Virus record (IMG/VR): IMGVR_UViG_3300032053_000328
Span: 1-31,246 of that record
Origin: a virus
DNA length: 31,246 bases
Reading direction: 5' to 3' (one strand)
A model generated the notes under the pieces. The model did not search any database. It worked only from the letters and a program-made list of their open reading frames with translations, and was not told the origin of the DNA. Positions within the stretch are counted from its first letter, which is position 1. Each line of letters begins with the position of its first letter. The translations under genes were made by a program, and so were the position numbers. Below are positions 24,090 through 31,246 of this stretch, piece after piece.

Positions 24090-24446
24090 TTAATTTAACT
24101 CGCTTTTATATTCGGCATAGACCGCCGTTGTCCCGGTCTCGGTTAAGGTCGTGATGTTCACCCGAATATCATCGGCTGGTAAATCTTTGAAAAAACGGAT
24201 GGCCGCCTTTGCAGTCAATTCTCCGGCGGAAAAGGTAGCTTCTGCAAGTGTATCCGTCGCAACCAGGTCAGCCCATGCGTCCGGGGCATCAACCCCCCTT
24301 ATCCTTCCTTGGACTTTGAATTTCAGGACGGTTACGGAGCCTCCACTATTTGTAAACCACACCATGACGGCGTGATCCCTGGCCCCACTCCGATGAACAG
24401 GCCCAGGCCCCGTTGCTTCCACACCATTTAGAATTCTTGCACCCAT
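24090..24446 (-). CDS. Small beta-rich structural protein
   Basis: 118 residues; AAAGGAGG before ATG. It has mixed strands with Gly/Ala/Thr (NSGGSVTVLKFKVQGRI, DIRVNITTLTETGTTAVYA) and a central segment (DTLAEATFSAGELTAKAAI). No enzyme motif is evident. It is the first gene downstream of the portal, fifteen bases away. A decoration, head or tail component is likely; the family is not recognised. Confidence 0.62.
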   Translation of the reverse strand: MGARILNGVEATGPGPVHRSGARDHAVMVWFTNSGGSVTVLKFKVQGRIRGVDAPDAWADLVATDTLAEATFSAGELTAKAAIRFFKDLPADDIRVNITTLTETGTTAVYAEYKSELN

Positions 24447-24461
24447 TGTTTATCCCTCCTT

Positions 24462-26540
24462 TCATCTGGCCGGAGCCGGGCTCGATGCCGGGCCTCCTCG
24501 CCCTAAGACTGTTTGGAAATCTGTTCCCTGAGCCGGTTCTCCTGCGGCATTGAGTGTCGCCGGTTTCGCCAGACTCGGAGTTGCATTTGGCTGATAGCCA
24601 GCCATCGTTGAGAGTGGAATTGGAGAATCGTCCATGATCTCTTTCGGATCGATCTCGTGGGTCTTTAAAACTTTCTTGAACAACTTTCTCGTCTCTTGCG
24701 GTTGGAGAACCTGTGTCTGCGTTGAGATTGAAAGAAGTTCGGTCATCCGACTGGCTTGTTGTTCTTTGGCGATCAAGGAGACAGAACCCTTCGCAACGAT
24801 CTTCTGATCTCCCACGAGGCCAGAGTATTTCTTCCGTTCCATGTTCCAATAATATTGACGCCGGATCGAATCCTCGATAGCTTTCCGGTCAATGTTTTTA
24901 ACGAAGAGTTTGATCCCTCGTGCGGCCATGGTCATTAACATCGAGAGACCAGAAGCCGTGTTCCCGCCCCCGCCGACCTGGGGATCGCCGTGAGCATAGG
25001 CCGGGACACCGCTTGATTCATCGGCTTGCTTCATAAAGAATTCAAAGACGGAAATCAGTTGTTGGGCGATCAAGGTCGGTTGGTAAAATTCGATGGCCTT
25101 CCTTCCCGGTGCGGAGGCGTCGTTGTCATTGACCCACCATCTCTTCCACGGAACGAAGTCACCCTTCTCGAAATCGGCCAGCATTTCTTCGTTAATGACC
25201 ACCTGTGGGCCGGAAGCCATGCCGACGTTATTCACGAGAGCACGGGCACACGCATTGCAGGCGGCTTGGAGATCGGCAATAACCTCTGGCAGGCCCACAC
25301 CCCAAAATGAACCAGCTTTCTCGATAAAGGAAACCTTGGAATAAGGCTTCTTGCCCATCGGATCAGGATTCAAGATCGCCTTGATAACGTGGTTTCCCAC
25401 CAGGTAAGCGTTGATCTCATAAAACTTGTCTGCATCGGGAGCTTTCTTTTTCAATCCTTCATCCCATTCGTGAAGCGTCTTTCCCTGCACCGGCCCCCAG
25501 AATTCGAGGACATCAACCTCTTCCCAGTCACGGATCATTTCGACGGGTTTCTCTTCCATCTCCGCTCTTTCGGTATCAATGCTTGTCCATTCACGCAACG
25601 TCCCGCCTTCGCATTCTTGGAGAACCAGTCTGATTTCTTTTTCCTTGAATCCAGGCAATCCGATGAACCCTTGAATTTGAGATGGACTATAAGCGAGCTT
25701 ATCGAAGAGGTAGGCATTATCGAATCCTGTCGCCCCAGGGCCAGGGTAAATATCGAGAGGAGGTCTTCGTTCATAGGTGGGAATTTTTGTTGGCTCTACG
25801 GTCAACGTGGGGTTTCCATCATCATCGATGTCCACCTTTCTCTGATTTTCTATTCTCAGGGTTGGCCCTTTCAGAATTCCCGTTTTAAGAATGGCATCGG
25901 GGATGATCTCGTCAAAGGCGTCATACCATCCGCCCTCGACAAGTTGATCGTTGATCTGGTCTTTCATCTCTTCTGCCTTTTCCTTGGCATAATTTTTAAT
26001 TGCCTGCTTCGCCCCCGCCTTAATTTCGGGGATGGCGGCTTTTAATCGTTTGCTGAGAAGGTTCTGATCGACGGGAGCCCCGCTTTGCATGGACATGGTG
26101 ATAACGGTATCGACCGTTTGTTGCATGAAATCTTCGATGATCGTGGTTTCGAGATCGCCGGGCAGGTCTGGCATCGGGGTTGGCTCGATGTCCCATGGGA
26201 TATTGTTCGGCTGGAAGAGAATATCTTTCACCCAGGCTTCGCAATTACGAGCCTTGGTTTCGGTGAGCATCATATAAATTGTAGAACCCCCAAGTTTATT
26301 TATGTCCGCCATTTTTGCCGAATCATATTCTCCCTTGATCGCTCTCATGTTATCGAGAATTTGGTTTTCAACGGCTCGCTTCTCTTTTTTGGCGTCCTCA
26401 AACGCACTATGGAGATAAGAAGAAAGACTATCGGTGATCCGAGTGATCGTTTTTTCTTCCTCGAAAGAGATTAGGTCTTGGATGGCTTTTTCTTCTTCCA
26501 CGACCATTTGTTGATTAGATTTCATTTGAATAAGTCCCAT
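24462..26540 (-). CDS. Portal protein
   Basis: 692 residues, AAAAGGAG upstream of ATG. Size and position (54-residue gene after terminase, then this) fit the portal, the twelve-subunit ring through which DNA enters and leaves the capsid. The N-terminal half has long helices with charged residues (DSLSSYLHSAFEDAKKEK, KAAIPEIKAGAKQAIKNYAK) and a wing-like beta region (RPPLDIYPGPGATG). The central part has the usual alternation of short helices and a Pro-rich loop (PMGKKPYSKVSFIEKAG), then YAHGDPQVGGGGNTASGL, like the loop before the crown-side helices in portals. The C-terminal end is Pro/Ala-rich and probably disordered. Identification rests on these patterns and on gene order. Confidence 0.8.
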   Translation of the reverse strand: MGLIQMKSNQQMVVEEEKAIQDLISFEEEKTITRITDSLSSYLHSAFEDAKKEKRAVENQILDNMRAIKGEYDSAKMADINKLGGSTIYMMLTETKARNCEAWVKDILFQPNNIPWDIEPTPMPDLPGDLETTIIEDFMQQTVDTVITMSMQSGAPVDQNLLSKRLKAAIPEIKAGAKQAIKNYAKEKAEEMKDQINDQLVEGGWYDAFDEIIPDAILKTGILKGPTLRIENQRKVDIDDDGNPTLTVEPTKIPTYERRPPLDIYPGPGATGFDNAYLFDKLAYSPSQIQGFIGLPGFKEKEIRLVLQECEGGTLREWTSIDTERAEMEEKPVEMIRDWEEVDVLEFWGPVQGKTLHEWDEGLKKKAPDADKFYEINAYLVGNHVIKAILNPDPMGKKPYSKVSFIEKAGSFWGVGLPEVIADLQAACNACARALVNNVGMASGPQVVINEEMLADFEKGDFVPWKRWWVNDNDASAPGRKAIEFYQPTLIAQQLISVFEFFMKQADESSGVPAYAHGDPQVGGGGNTASGLSMLMTMAARGIKLFVKNIDRKAIEDSIRRQYYWNMERKKYSGLVGDQKIVAKGSVSLIAKEQQASRMTELLSISTQTQVLQPQETRKLFKKVLKTHEIDPKEIMDDSPIPLSTMAGYQPNATPSLAKPATLNAAGEPAQGTDFQTVLGRGGPASSPAPAR

Positions 26541-26552
26541 GGCGATCTCCTT

Positions 26553-26717
26553 TTAACTTTTGTCTTTTTCGACAATCGAACCGTCTGGCCCTTTATAAAT
26601 TCTATGTCTGCCAGAGCTTTGCTTGACGTTAACGACAAAACCCCATGGATATTTTATTTCAAGAGTATCTTTAGGTTCTAAATCGGATTCACTTTTTTCT
26701 TTTTCTTCGTCTTCCAT
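26553..26717 (-). CDS. Small charged protein between terminase and portal
   Basis: 54 residues starting at ATG 26717, nine bases after the terminase stop. It ends twelve bases before the portal start. The N-terminal third is very acidic with Lys (MEDEEKEKSESDLEPKD). The rest (KYPWGFVVNVKQSSGRHR) looks like a short beta hairpin. The snug fit into the gap supports a real gene. No family recognised; it could be a packaging or portal-assembly accessory. Confidence 0.6.
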   Translation of the reverse strand: MEDEEKEKSESDLEPKDTLEIKYPWGFVVNVKQSSGRHRIYKGPDGSIVEKDKS

Positions 26718-26726
26718 TTAACTCTT

Positions 26727-28316
26727 CTAAGTAAACGCCCCCATGGGTGCAGAAGGTTGTGCCGATCTTGCCGGTCGTGAACTACGTCCGAATTCTTCCA
26801 TTGACCGTTCCGTTCCCATCACCGCATATTGGAGAGCGTCATGCGGATGGGAAGCCTTATTTTTTGCTGGTTGATCTTTGAAGCGTTCTTGGCCCGTGAC
26901 CTGCACTCGATCCAACCTGTATTCTCCGAGAAATCCCTTGTGGAGCATTTTGCATCGAGGATTAAGTTGGTATCGACCACGGTTATCTATTGGAGTCCCG
27001 GTCAGGAGGCGGTTTACAGCACCATAACGGGCGTCCCAGGTGTTTGAATAGGCCGGGTGAATGATGGTTTTTTGAAGTTTGGCTTCCTTGAAGGCGTTAC
27101 TTGAATCTGTATCGGCACGGGTTTTCCCTGCGGGGTCTCCAATGATCCTCACCGGAAGTCCTTGATATTTGGCCGTCATAAATGGCTTAACGACTTCACT
27201 CAGGAATGTCCGAACATCGGTGTCCTCCGAATAAAGTTCATCATAGGTGTTGAACCTTCCGTTTGGGAACCATTGATTCACCACCCACGCTTGATTTCTT
27301 CCCGTGCAGTCGTAACCGCAGATCAAGGGATAACTCCGATGAGGTTCGATATCTTTTTGGGCAAGATGGAAAAAATCCGACCAGTTCATGTAAACAGGTT
27401 TGCCGTCTCTCACATAGCCATACTTTCCATCGACATATACCGTGACCCATCCTTGATCCTTTCCAACCATGAGATTTGAATAATAACCCGGTCGCAGATT
27501 ACGAAGGTTTTCAGCTTCCGGGCTCCGACCGGACGGTTGCTTATAAATCTGTGTCATTGGGATGCCCTCCTCTTCCTTCCGACCGCACTTAGGGCAATAA
27601 AGAGGGAGGTTATAGTTTTTGGGATCATCACGGATGAACATCACAAAGCCGCCATCCGGGTTCGTGCATTCTGGACACACCCTTGGTTTGTCTTCCTCGA
27701 AGAGAGTGTAATACCAATGATCCGTATCCGGCGGGTTAGTATCTCCGATGATTCCCGACCAGGTGGGGCCGCCATCTTTCATGGCAGGATAGCGACCGAT
27801 TCGACCGATCATGGTGTCCCAGATCAGTTTCGGGATGTGGCGAACCTCGTTGAACCAGGCCCCGGTCAATTCAAGAGACATAAGGTTTTCAACATCGTCT
27901 GGTTTATCGAGAGGCCGGAAAAGAACTTCTGCCTCCGCAAAAGTGCCGTCGCCGCATTTTAATTGGAGGATGAAGTTTCGAGGCGTTTTCTCGTAATATC
28001 CGAATTGCCCTTCCTTGATCCAATGAAACCAGGTGACAAGCGTTGTGTCGTCAAGTTCCCGGTTCGTATTTCGGATGGCCGCCCATCTTGTTCGCCTTAT
28101 TCCATCACGTCCAGGGGCTTGCTCCTGAGCTCGTTTCACGATTTCCATGATGCAACCGGAAGATTTCCCGGAACCAAACGGCCCCATGAGGCCACGCATG
28201 ATGCTCCGGTCGTCCTGGGAAAAAGTAAAAATCGTCGGGACATCCGAATAGTCGTATTTCACCGAGTAATCCACGGTGGGTTCGACTCGATAAAATTTCT
28301 CTTCTTCTGCGGTCAT
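26727..28316 (-). CDS. terL: Terminase large subunit
   Basis: 529 residues; its ATGA overlaps the stop of the gene upstream. The ATPase shows a Walker A-type loop GPFGSGKS at 45-52, an Arg/Thr-rich segment after it, and a Walker B-like region LELTGAWFNE ending at E157. A GDTNPPDTDH stretch (191-200) is at the usual coupling-motif position. The nuclease domain has likely metal-binding Asp residues: D335 (YDCTG), D394 (GDPAG) and D493 (HPHDAL). Between ATPase and nuclease (214-244) are two CxxC pairs (C214, C217, C241, C244), which look like an inserted zinc ribbon. It packages DNA into the capsid through the portal. A small terminase subunit was not found in this window. Confidence 0.93.
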   Translation of the reverse strand: MTAEEEKFYRVEPTVDYSVKYDYSDVPTIFTFSQDDRSIMRGLMGPFGSGKSSGCIMEIVKRAQEQAPGRDGIRRTRWAAIRNTNRELDDTTLVTWFHWIKEGQFGYYEKTPRNFILQLKCGDGTFAEAEVLFRPLDKPDDVENLMSLELTGAWFNEVRHIPKLIWDTMIGRIGRYPAMKDGGPTWSGIIGDTNPPDTDHWYYTLFEEDKPRVCPECTNPDGGFVMFIRDDPKNYNLPLYCPKCGRKEEEGIPMTQIYKQPSGRSPEAENLRNLRPGYYSNLMVGKDQGWVTVYVDGKYGYVRDGKPVYMNWSDFFHLAQKDIEPHRSYPLICGYDCTGRNQAWVVNQWFPNGRFNTYDELYSEDTDVRTFLSEVVKPFMTAKYQGLPVRIIGDPAGKTRADTDSSNAFKEAKLQKTIIHPAYSNTWDARYGAVNRLLTGTPIDNRGRYQLNPRCKMLHKGFLGEYRLDRVQVTGQERFKDQPAKNKASHPHDALQYAVMGTERSMEEFGRSSRPARSAQPSAPMGAFT

Positions 28317-30265
28317 GGAATTAGTTTCACCTTCTTTAAGGGCATAAGACCGAAATTTGCTTCAATGAATCCTTGATGAAGATACTGATAAAAATCATAA
28401 ATTCCTCGATGGGGGCCTCTTTTCCTTCCATTAAGTCTTACGTCATAAGGCGAAGGACTTATCGTTTTACCATTGGCATCTCTTGGCGTGGCATCGAGAA
28501 CAACCGGAGTATATTTTGATCTGAGAATAAAACCCCAAACGTAGGGATGATTTAATTCTTTTCCTCCGCCGTGAAGAGTGACCGGGCCGAAAATATATCT
28601 TTGTGAGGGAAGGAGAATCTTTGGAATGGGATCGGGTGAACCTTCAACCGAATGGCCATAGAGGTCTTTCGCTGGATACTTAAAATAATAACATCCATTC
28701 CATTGAATATAGGGTGCAATTTTTGCGAAATAGAAATCGGTATAAACCGTTCCCTTTGTGATTTCGCCAGCCCAAGGATCGTGAGCTTCCGCATGGGCCA
28801 AATTGCCGCCGCCCAGAGTGTTTCGATGAGTCGCACCGGTCGATCCAATGTTGTAATCAAAACCCCGATGATAGTTGATGTGCCATTTTGTTAGGTTTGG
28901 AACGGCCAGATTGTTTCGGGAATAATCATGTTTATAAATCCGTTCGGTATAATAAGAATCTGACGTGCCGCTTTTATCGACCACGACCGCATAGGATGAA
29001 TTCCAAACTTGCTGACTCGCTTGTTCCGGGATCACATCATGTTTGTGGCAGGCCCATACCTTGAGGTATCCCTTAATGCCCGTCCAGTCTTCATTAAAGA
29101 GAGGATGGCAGGACATACAGTTAATAGCGAACTCATACTCCTGATCGCTTCCCCAATACCAACCTGTGTGACGAAGAGCGATCCATGCCACATTCCACGG
29201 GCCGTTCGGAGGATCGGCGTCATAATCGATGTAACCTTTTTGAAGAATGGCAGACTTAGACATCCCATATCCATGATCGGTCGTCGAAAGATGATTTTCC
29301 CACCACCAGTCCACATGGGGGGGATCATATCCTGTAACAACAAATTGCATATCTGAATCGTGCGGATCGATCACTCGTGTCCACCCACCCTCGACCCCAG
29401 TAACCCCAGACTCCGCCCAATACCATACCCAATGATTAAGCCACCACATTGTCGATAGGGGACTTCCGCCAACCCATCCTTTAATCCCAATTTCAATATT
29501 CGTATGGGAGACAGCGTGCCATTTTAAATCGGTGAGACTGAATACCGGGTTATTGGGATCGGGAGGAATCCACCAACAAACCGCATGGCGAATATGATAG
29601 GCGGCGAATTGTTGCCATGAAAGAACGAGAGAGTCATAAGTGAAACTGCCATAATGGAGGCTGATTCCAGGGATGTAAACGTCTTGTCCTCCTTGCAGGG
29701 AGAAATAAAGAGTCTCCGTATTGATATAATTGAAGGAATATTTTAGATGTTTCTTCTCGCCCCAGGTATAAAAAACTTCGACGACGGGATCGGTGACTTG
29801 AAATTTTACAACCGTCCAATTCGAGGAAGAGGTCGCTCGATAAAAGAAAACTCCAATCCTGCATTCGTAATCCAAAACTGCAATCGGGCCGACAGAATAC
29901 ATGGTTGGACAAATCGTGGAAAGATCGATAAAGAGATTTCGATTCGGCTTCTCGCTCGTCCAAAAAATTTTCTTCTCGCTAATGTCAACCGTTACCATGG
30001 CTCCCACGGGAAAGAGATATTCTTCAAACACTTCTTCTTCTCCCGCCATTGGCGGATCGTAAACCCTCACTATATCGAGAAGACCCGCAATCTGAGCAAC
30101 AGTAAGGGTTTCCCCTGATCGAAGTTTTATTCTTCTTGTCCCGGTATCGAGATTGAGAATTCCCAGTTGCTCTTTCAAAAGGAAAAGGGTCTGTTTCGCT
30201 TGGGCAAGATAATCCTTGGGTCGATCTCCCCGAAGAATCAATTTTTTAGGATTCATTTTTTCCAT
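28313..30265 (-). CDS. Trp/His-rich protein of unknown function upstream of terL
   Basis: 650 residues, ATGA overlap with the terminase. I do not recognise the family. Residues 1-75 are helical and basic. The rest is beta-rich with an unusually high content of Trp, Tyr and His, especially 215-390 (MWWLNHWVWYW, VDWWWENH). A single CMSCH (C383-H387) looks like a heme-binding CxxCH, but there is no signal peptide and other cysteines are scattered. Later parts have a Gly-rich block (GATHRNTLGGGNLAHAEA). Such aromatic-rich sequences occur in carbohydrate-binding and adhesin proteins. Transcription order alone would suggest the place of a small terminase, but size and composition do not fit. Function open. 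Confidence 0.65.
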   Translation of the reverse strand: MEKMNPKKLILRGDRPKDYLAQAKQTLFLLKEQLGILNLDTGTRRIKLRSGETLTVAQIAGLLDIVRVYDPPMAGEEEVFEEYLFPVGAMVTVDISEKKIFWTSEKPNRNLFIDLSTICPTMYSVGPIAVLDYECRIGVFFYRATSSSNWTVVKFQVTDPVVEVFYTWGEKKHLKYSFNYINTETLYFSLQGGQDVYIPGISLHYGSFTYDSLVLSWQQFAAYHIRHAVCWWIPPDPNNPVFSLTDLKWHAVSHTNIEIGIKGWVGGSPLSTMWWLNHWVWYWAESGVTGVEGGWTRVIDPHDSDMQFVVTGYDPPHVDWWWENHLSTTDHGYGMSKSAILQKGYIDYDADPPNGPWNVAWIALRHTGWYWGSDQEYEFAINCMSCHPLFNEDWTGIKGYLKVWACHKHDVIPEQASQQVWNSSYAVVVDKSGTSDSYYTERIYKHDYSRNNLAVPNLTKWHINYHRGFDYNIGSTGATHRNTLGGGNLAHAEAHDPWAGEITKGTVYTDFYFAKIAPYIQWNGCYYFKYPAKDLYGHSVEGSPDPIPKILLPSQRYIFGPVTLHGGGKELNHPYVWGFILRSKYTPVVLDATPRDANGKTISPSPYDVRLNGRKRGPHRGIYDFYQYLHQGFIEANFGLMPLKKVKLIP

Positions 30266-30282
30266 GGTCTTCTCACCCCAAA

Positions 30283-30325
30283 GAAAAAGCCCCTACCGTC
30301 CCGTGACACGGATAGGGGCTTTTTC
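30283..30325 (-). terminator. Strong intrinsic terminator, possibly bidirectional
   Basis: Arms GAAAAAGCCCCTA (30283-30295) and TAGGGGCTTTTTC (30313-30325), extended by CCGT/ACGG, with an 8-base loop and one bulge. A run of T follows the stem in both directions, so it may stop transcription both ways. It separates the small-gene group on the right from the terminase/portal genes. Confidence 0.9.
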
Positions 30326-30344
30326 TATTCCTTGGGGGAGATTC

Positions 30345-30372
30345 ACCGGTTCAGGTGGCCACCCTCACCGGT
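30345..30372 (-). promoter_or_regulatory. Symmetric palindrome cluster, possible operator
   Basis: Two ACCGGT palindromes (30345-30350 and 30367-30372) flank a GGTGGCCACC palindrome (30354-30363). The three centres are spaced exactly 11 bases apart, about one helical turn, within an imperfect 28-base palindrome matching at 22 of 28 positions. It lies in the short gap between the small genes and the terminator. Equal helical spacing would suit a dimeric DNA-binding protein; an RNA hairpin is the alternative. Confidence 0.4.
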
Positions 30373-30387
30373 TATCTCAAACTTTAA

Positions 30388-30609
30388 TTATTTCTTTCGC
30401 CAGGGTTTCGGGCCTTCCCATAACCTTGCCTTTTCCCCGGACTTGGTTTCGCCTTTTGCATAAGGCCCTTTATAGGAACGCTCCATTCCTACTGGCTCCG
30501 CAGGAGAGGTTTTACCCTCATTTGGAGCAGGAGCGGGCGTTGGCTCCAAACCTGCCGCCTGTTCCAATCTTGCGATTTCGCTCGCATCACCATATTTGAG
30601 TTTTGCCAT
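30388..30609 (-). CDS. Small Pro/Ala-rich protein of unknown function
   Basis: 73 residues; AAAAGGAGAG before ATG. A helical start (GDASEIARLEQAAGL) is followed by a Pro/Ala-rich linker (TPAPAPNEGKTSP) and a basic, Trp-containing end (RLWEGPKPWRKK). No family recognised. It follows the previous gene by 15 bases, so it is probably co-transcribed. Its stop is followed by the palindrome cluster and terminator. Confidence 0.6.
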   Translation of the reverse strand: MAKLKYGDASEIARLEQAAGLEPTPAPAPNEGKTSPAEPVGMERSYKGPYAKGETKSGEKARLWEGPKPWRKK

Positions 30610-30624
30610 CTGGATTCTCTCCTT

Positions 30625-30888
30625 TTACCACTTCCCGTTTCGATGAGACCGGCTATGTCCGGCGTGATCCATCTTCCGTTTGGTTGTCTTGTGGGGAAGG
30701 TCTTTTCCCTTCGCCTCTGCCGAATGACTTTTTAGTTCCTTCATGGTCATTCCCTTGGCCATTTCCTTCGAGGCTCCCTTGAGTTTCGATTTCGGGAATT
30801 TTCCTTCCCGTGCGGCTAAGGCGATGTTTCCGGCGGTCGTCTGAACTTCCGAAGTGTATGGCGTATGTGGTCTGTGTTTGCCTGGCAT
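30625..30888 (-). CDS. Small basic Lys/His-rich protein of unknown function
   Basis: 87 residues; AAAGGAGATTAAAG before ATG. It is very basic and rich in Lys, His and Ser (SKEMAKGMTMKELKSHSAE, KRKMDHAGHSRSHRNGKW). The short helix-plus-basic-tail layout resembles small phage proteins with KS(A/G)KEM or MKELKS patterns and no known role. Nucleic-acid binding is plausible from charge. It overlaps the end of the preceding gene by 73 bases in another frame. Confidence 0.62.
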   Translation of the reverse strand: MPGKHRPHTPYTSEVQTTAGNIALAAREGKFPKSKLKGASKEMAKGMTMKELKSHSAEAKGKDLPHKTTKRKMDHAGHSRSHRNGKW

Positions 30889-31082
30889 GACTTTAATCTC
30901 CTTTCTCCTCCGACGACTCCTCTTTGAATGTAAAGGTTATACCTCTTCGTCATATCTTGAATCAAGTCCCCGATGACATCCGCCTTCATCAGGGATGATT
31001 CTCTATTAAACTCCTCCGAGAAATCAATGTCTCCAATCTCTCCGTCTTGCTCCCTGTAATAAATGGTGAACGCTCTTTTCAT
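30816..31082 (-). CDS. Small protein of unknown function overlapping its neighbour
   Basis: 88 residues; AGAGGG before ATG and an ATGA overlap with the gene upstream. The first 60 residues (DGEIGDIDFSEEFNRE, DVIGDLIQDMTKRYNLY) look like a compact mixed alpha/beta domain. The last 25 residues lie in the 73-base overlap with the next gene and are basic with low complexity. The overlap makes the exact C-terminus uncertain; a frameshift or sequencing error near 30890-30910 cannot be excluded. Confidence 0.5.
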   Translation of the reverse strand: MKRAFTIYYREQDGEIGDIDFSEEFNRESSLMKADVIGDLIQDMTKRYNLYIQRGVVGGERRLKSCQANTDHIRHTLRKFRRPPETSP

Positions 31083-31246
31083 GGTTTTCCCTCTATCGTG
31101 ATCCTAAATTGGGGATCATGCCCACGGAGAATCCGCAGTTCTATCGTGATCGGTGGTGGAGGCTCCTTGTTTATCAATGGGCTCAGGCCCAGACTTGCCA
31201 TTGCCCCCGCCGCCATCTTCGCCGATTCCTTCGCATACTTCTTCGC
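31079..31246 (-). CDS. C-terminal part of a protein, cut by the window edge
   Basis: An open frame enters from the right edge and stops at TGA 31081-31079, overlapping the next start as ATGA. The visible 55 residues are Ala/Lys-rich (KKYAKESAKMAAGAMASLG), then Pro-rich (KEPPPPITIELR), ending in a short beta segment (FRITIEGKP). The ATGA overlap and matched reading frame support a real gene; its identity cannot be told from this tail. Confidence 0.6.
   Translation of the reverse strand, partial: AKKYAKESAKMAAGAMASLGLSPLINKEPPPPITIELRILRGHDPQFRITIEGKP

Noticed and set aside
24346-24849. Minus-strand 167-residue frame overlapping portal end and the next gene
   Set aside because: It covers the ends of two supported genes in another frame, is low in complexity, and has no ribosome site.
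25389-26045. Plus-strand 218-residue open frame over the portal gene
   Set aside because: No ribosome site and no recognisable pattern; opposite a supported gene.
29108-29120. Cytochrome c assignment from CMSCH
   Set aside because: A single CxxCH without a signal peptide is not enough; it may be chance in a His-rich protein. Kept only as an open question.

Overview
The window is a stretch of a tailed double-stranded DNA phage genome, almost certainly from an uncultured phage or prophage. Every gene I can support lies on the minus strand, so transcription runs from right to left. Most starts have a strong AGGAGG-type ribosome binding site, and many genes overlap by 1 or 4 bases (TAATG/TGATG or ATGA). 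No tRNA, integrase, repressor, transposase or CRISPR array was seen. No sheath, tail tube or tape-measure gene was recognised. The order terminase - portal - scaffold - coat - adaptor - nozzle-like propeller - internal proteins points to a short-tailed (podovirus-like) virion. The host cannot be named; the ribosome binding sites only say it is a bacterium.

Layout from right to left (transcription order). (1) 31246-30388: four small genes of unknown role, the first cut by the window edge, followed by a strong hairpin terminator at 30283-30325. (2) 30265-24462: a 650-residue Trp/His-rich protein of unknown function, the large terminase (with a zinc-ribbon-like insert), a 54-residue gene and the portal. 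(3) 24446-22830: five small structural or assembly genes. (4) 22833-16219: a fully translation-coupled cassette that looks like an adhesion module. It has three tandem paralogues, a fibre-like protein, a repeat protein, a Cys-cluster/glycosyltransferase fusion and a second protein with the same repeat, ending at a terminator (16095-16134). (5) 16000-12807: scaffold, major capsid protein and two small head proteins, separated by intrinsic terminator-like hairpins. (6) 12762-4829: head-tail adaptor with an inserted beta domain, a propeller/nozzle-like protein, two small tail proteins, a protein with about nine 'LTMPxPxLxMTG' repeats, a Pro-rich plus coiled-coil protein and a probable internal protein. 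(7) 4825-1: the first 1608 residues of a giant polyvalent protein that runs off the left edge. It carries an ADP-ribosyltransferase-like domain and a DdrB/ParB-like domain.

Working together: terminase and portal package DNA into a scaffold-built capsid. Adaptor and propeller proteins close the head and form the tail. The cassette between portal and scaffold probably supplies host-binding proteins, possibly glycosylated by the embedded enzyme. The giant left-end protein is probably carried in the virion and delivered with the DNA to act on the host early in infection. The least described parts are the Cys-cluster/glycosyltransferase fusion between two repeat proteins, the beta-repeat families shared by several virion proteins, the 650-residue protein before the terminase, and the giant polyvalent protein.
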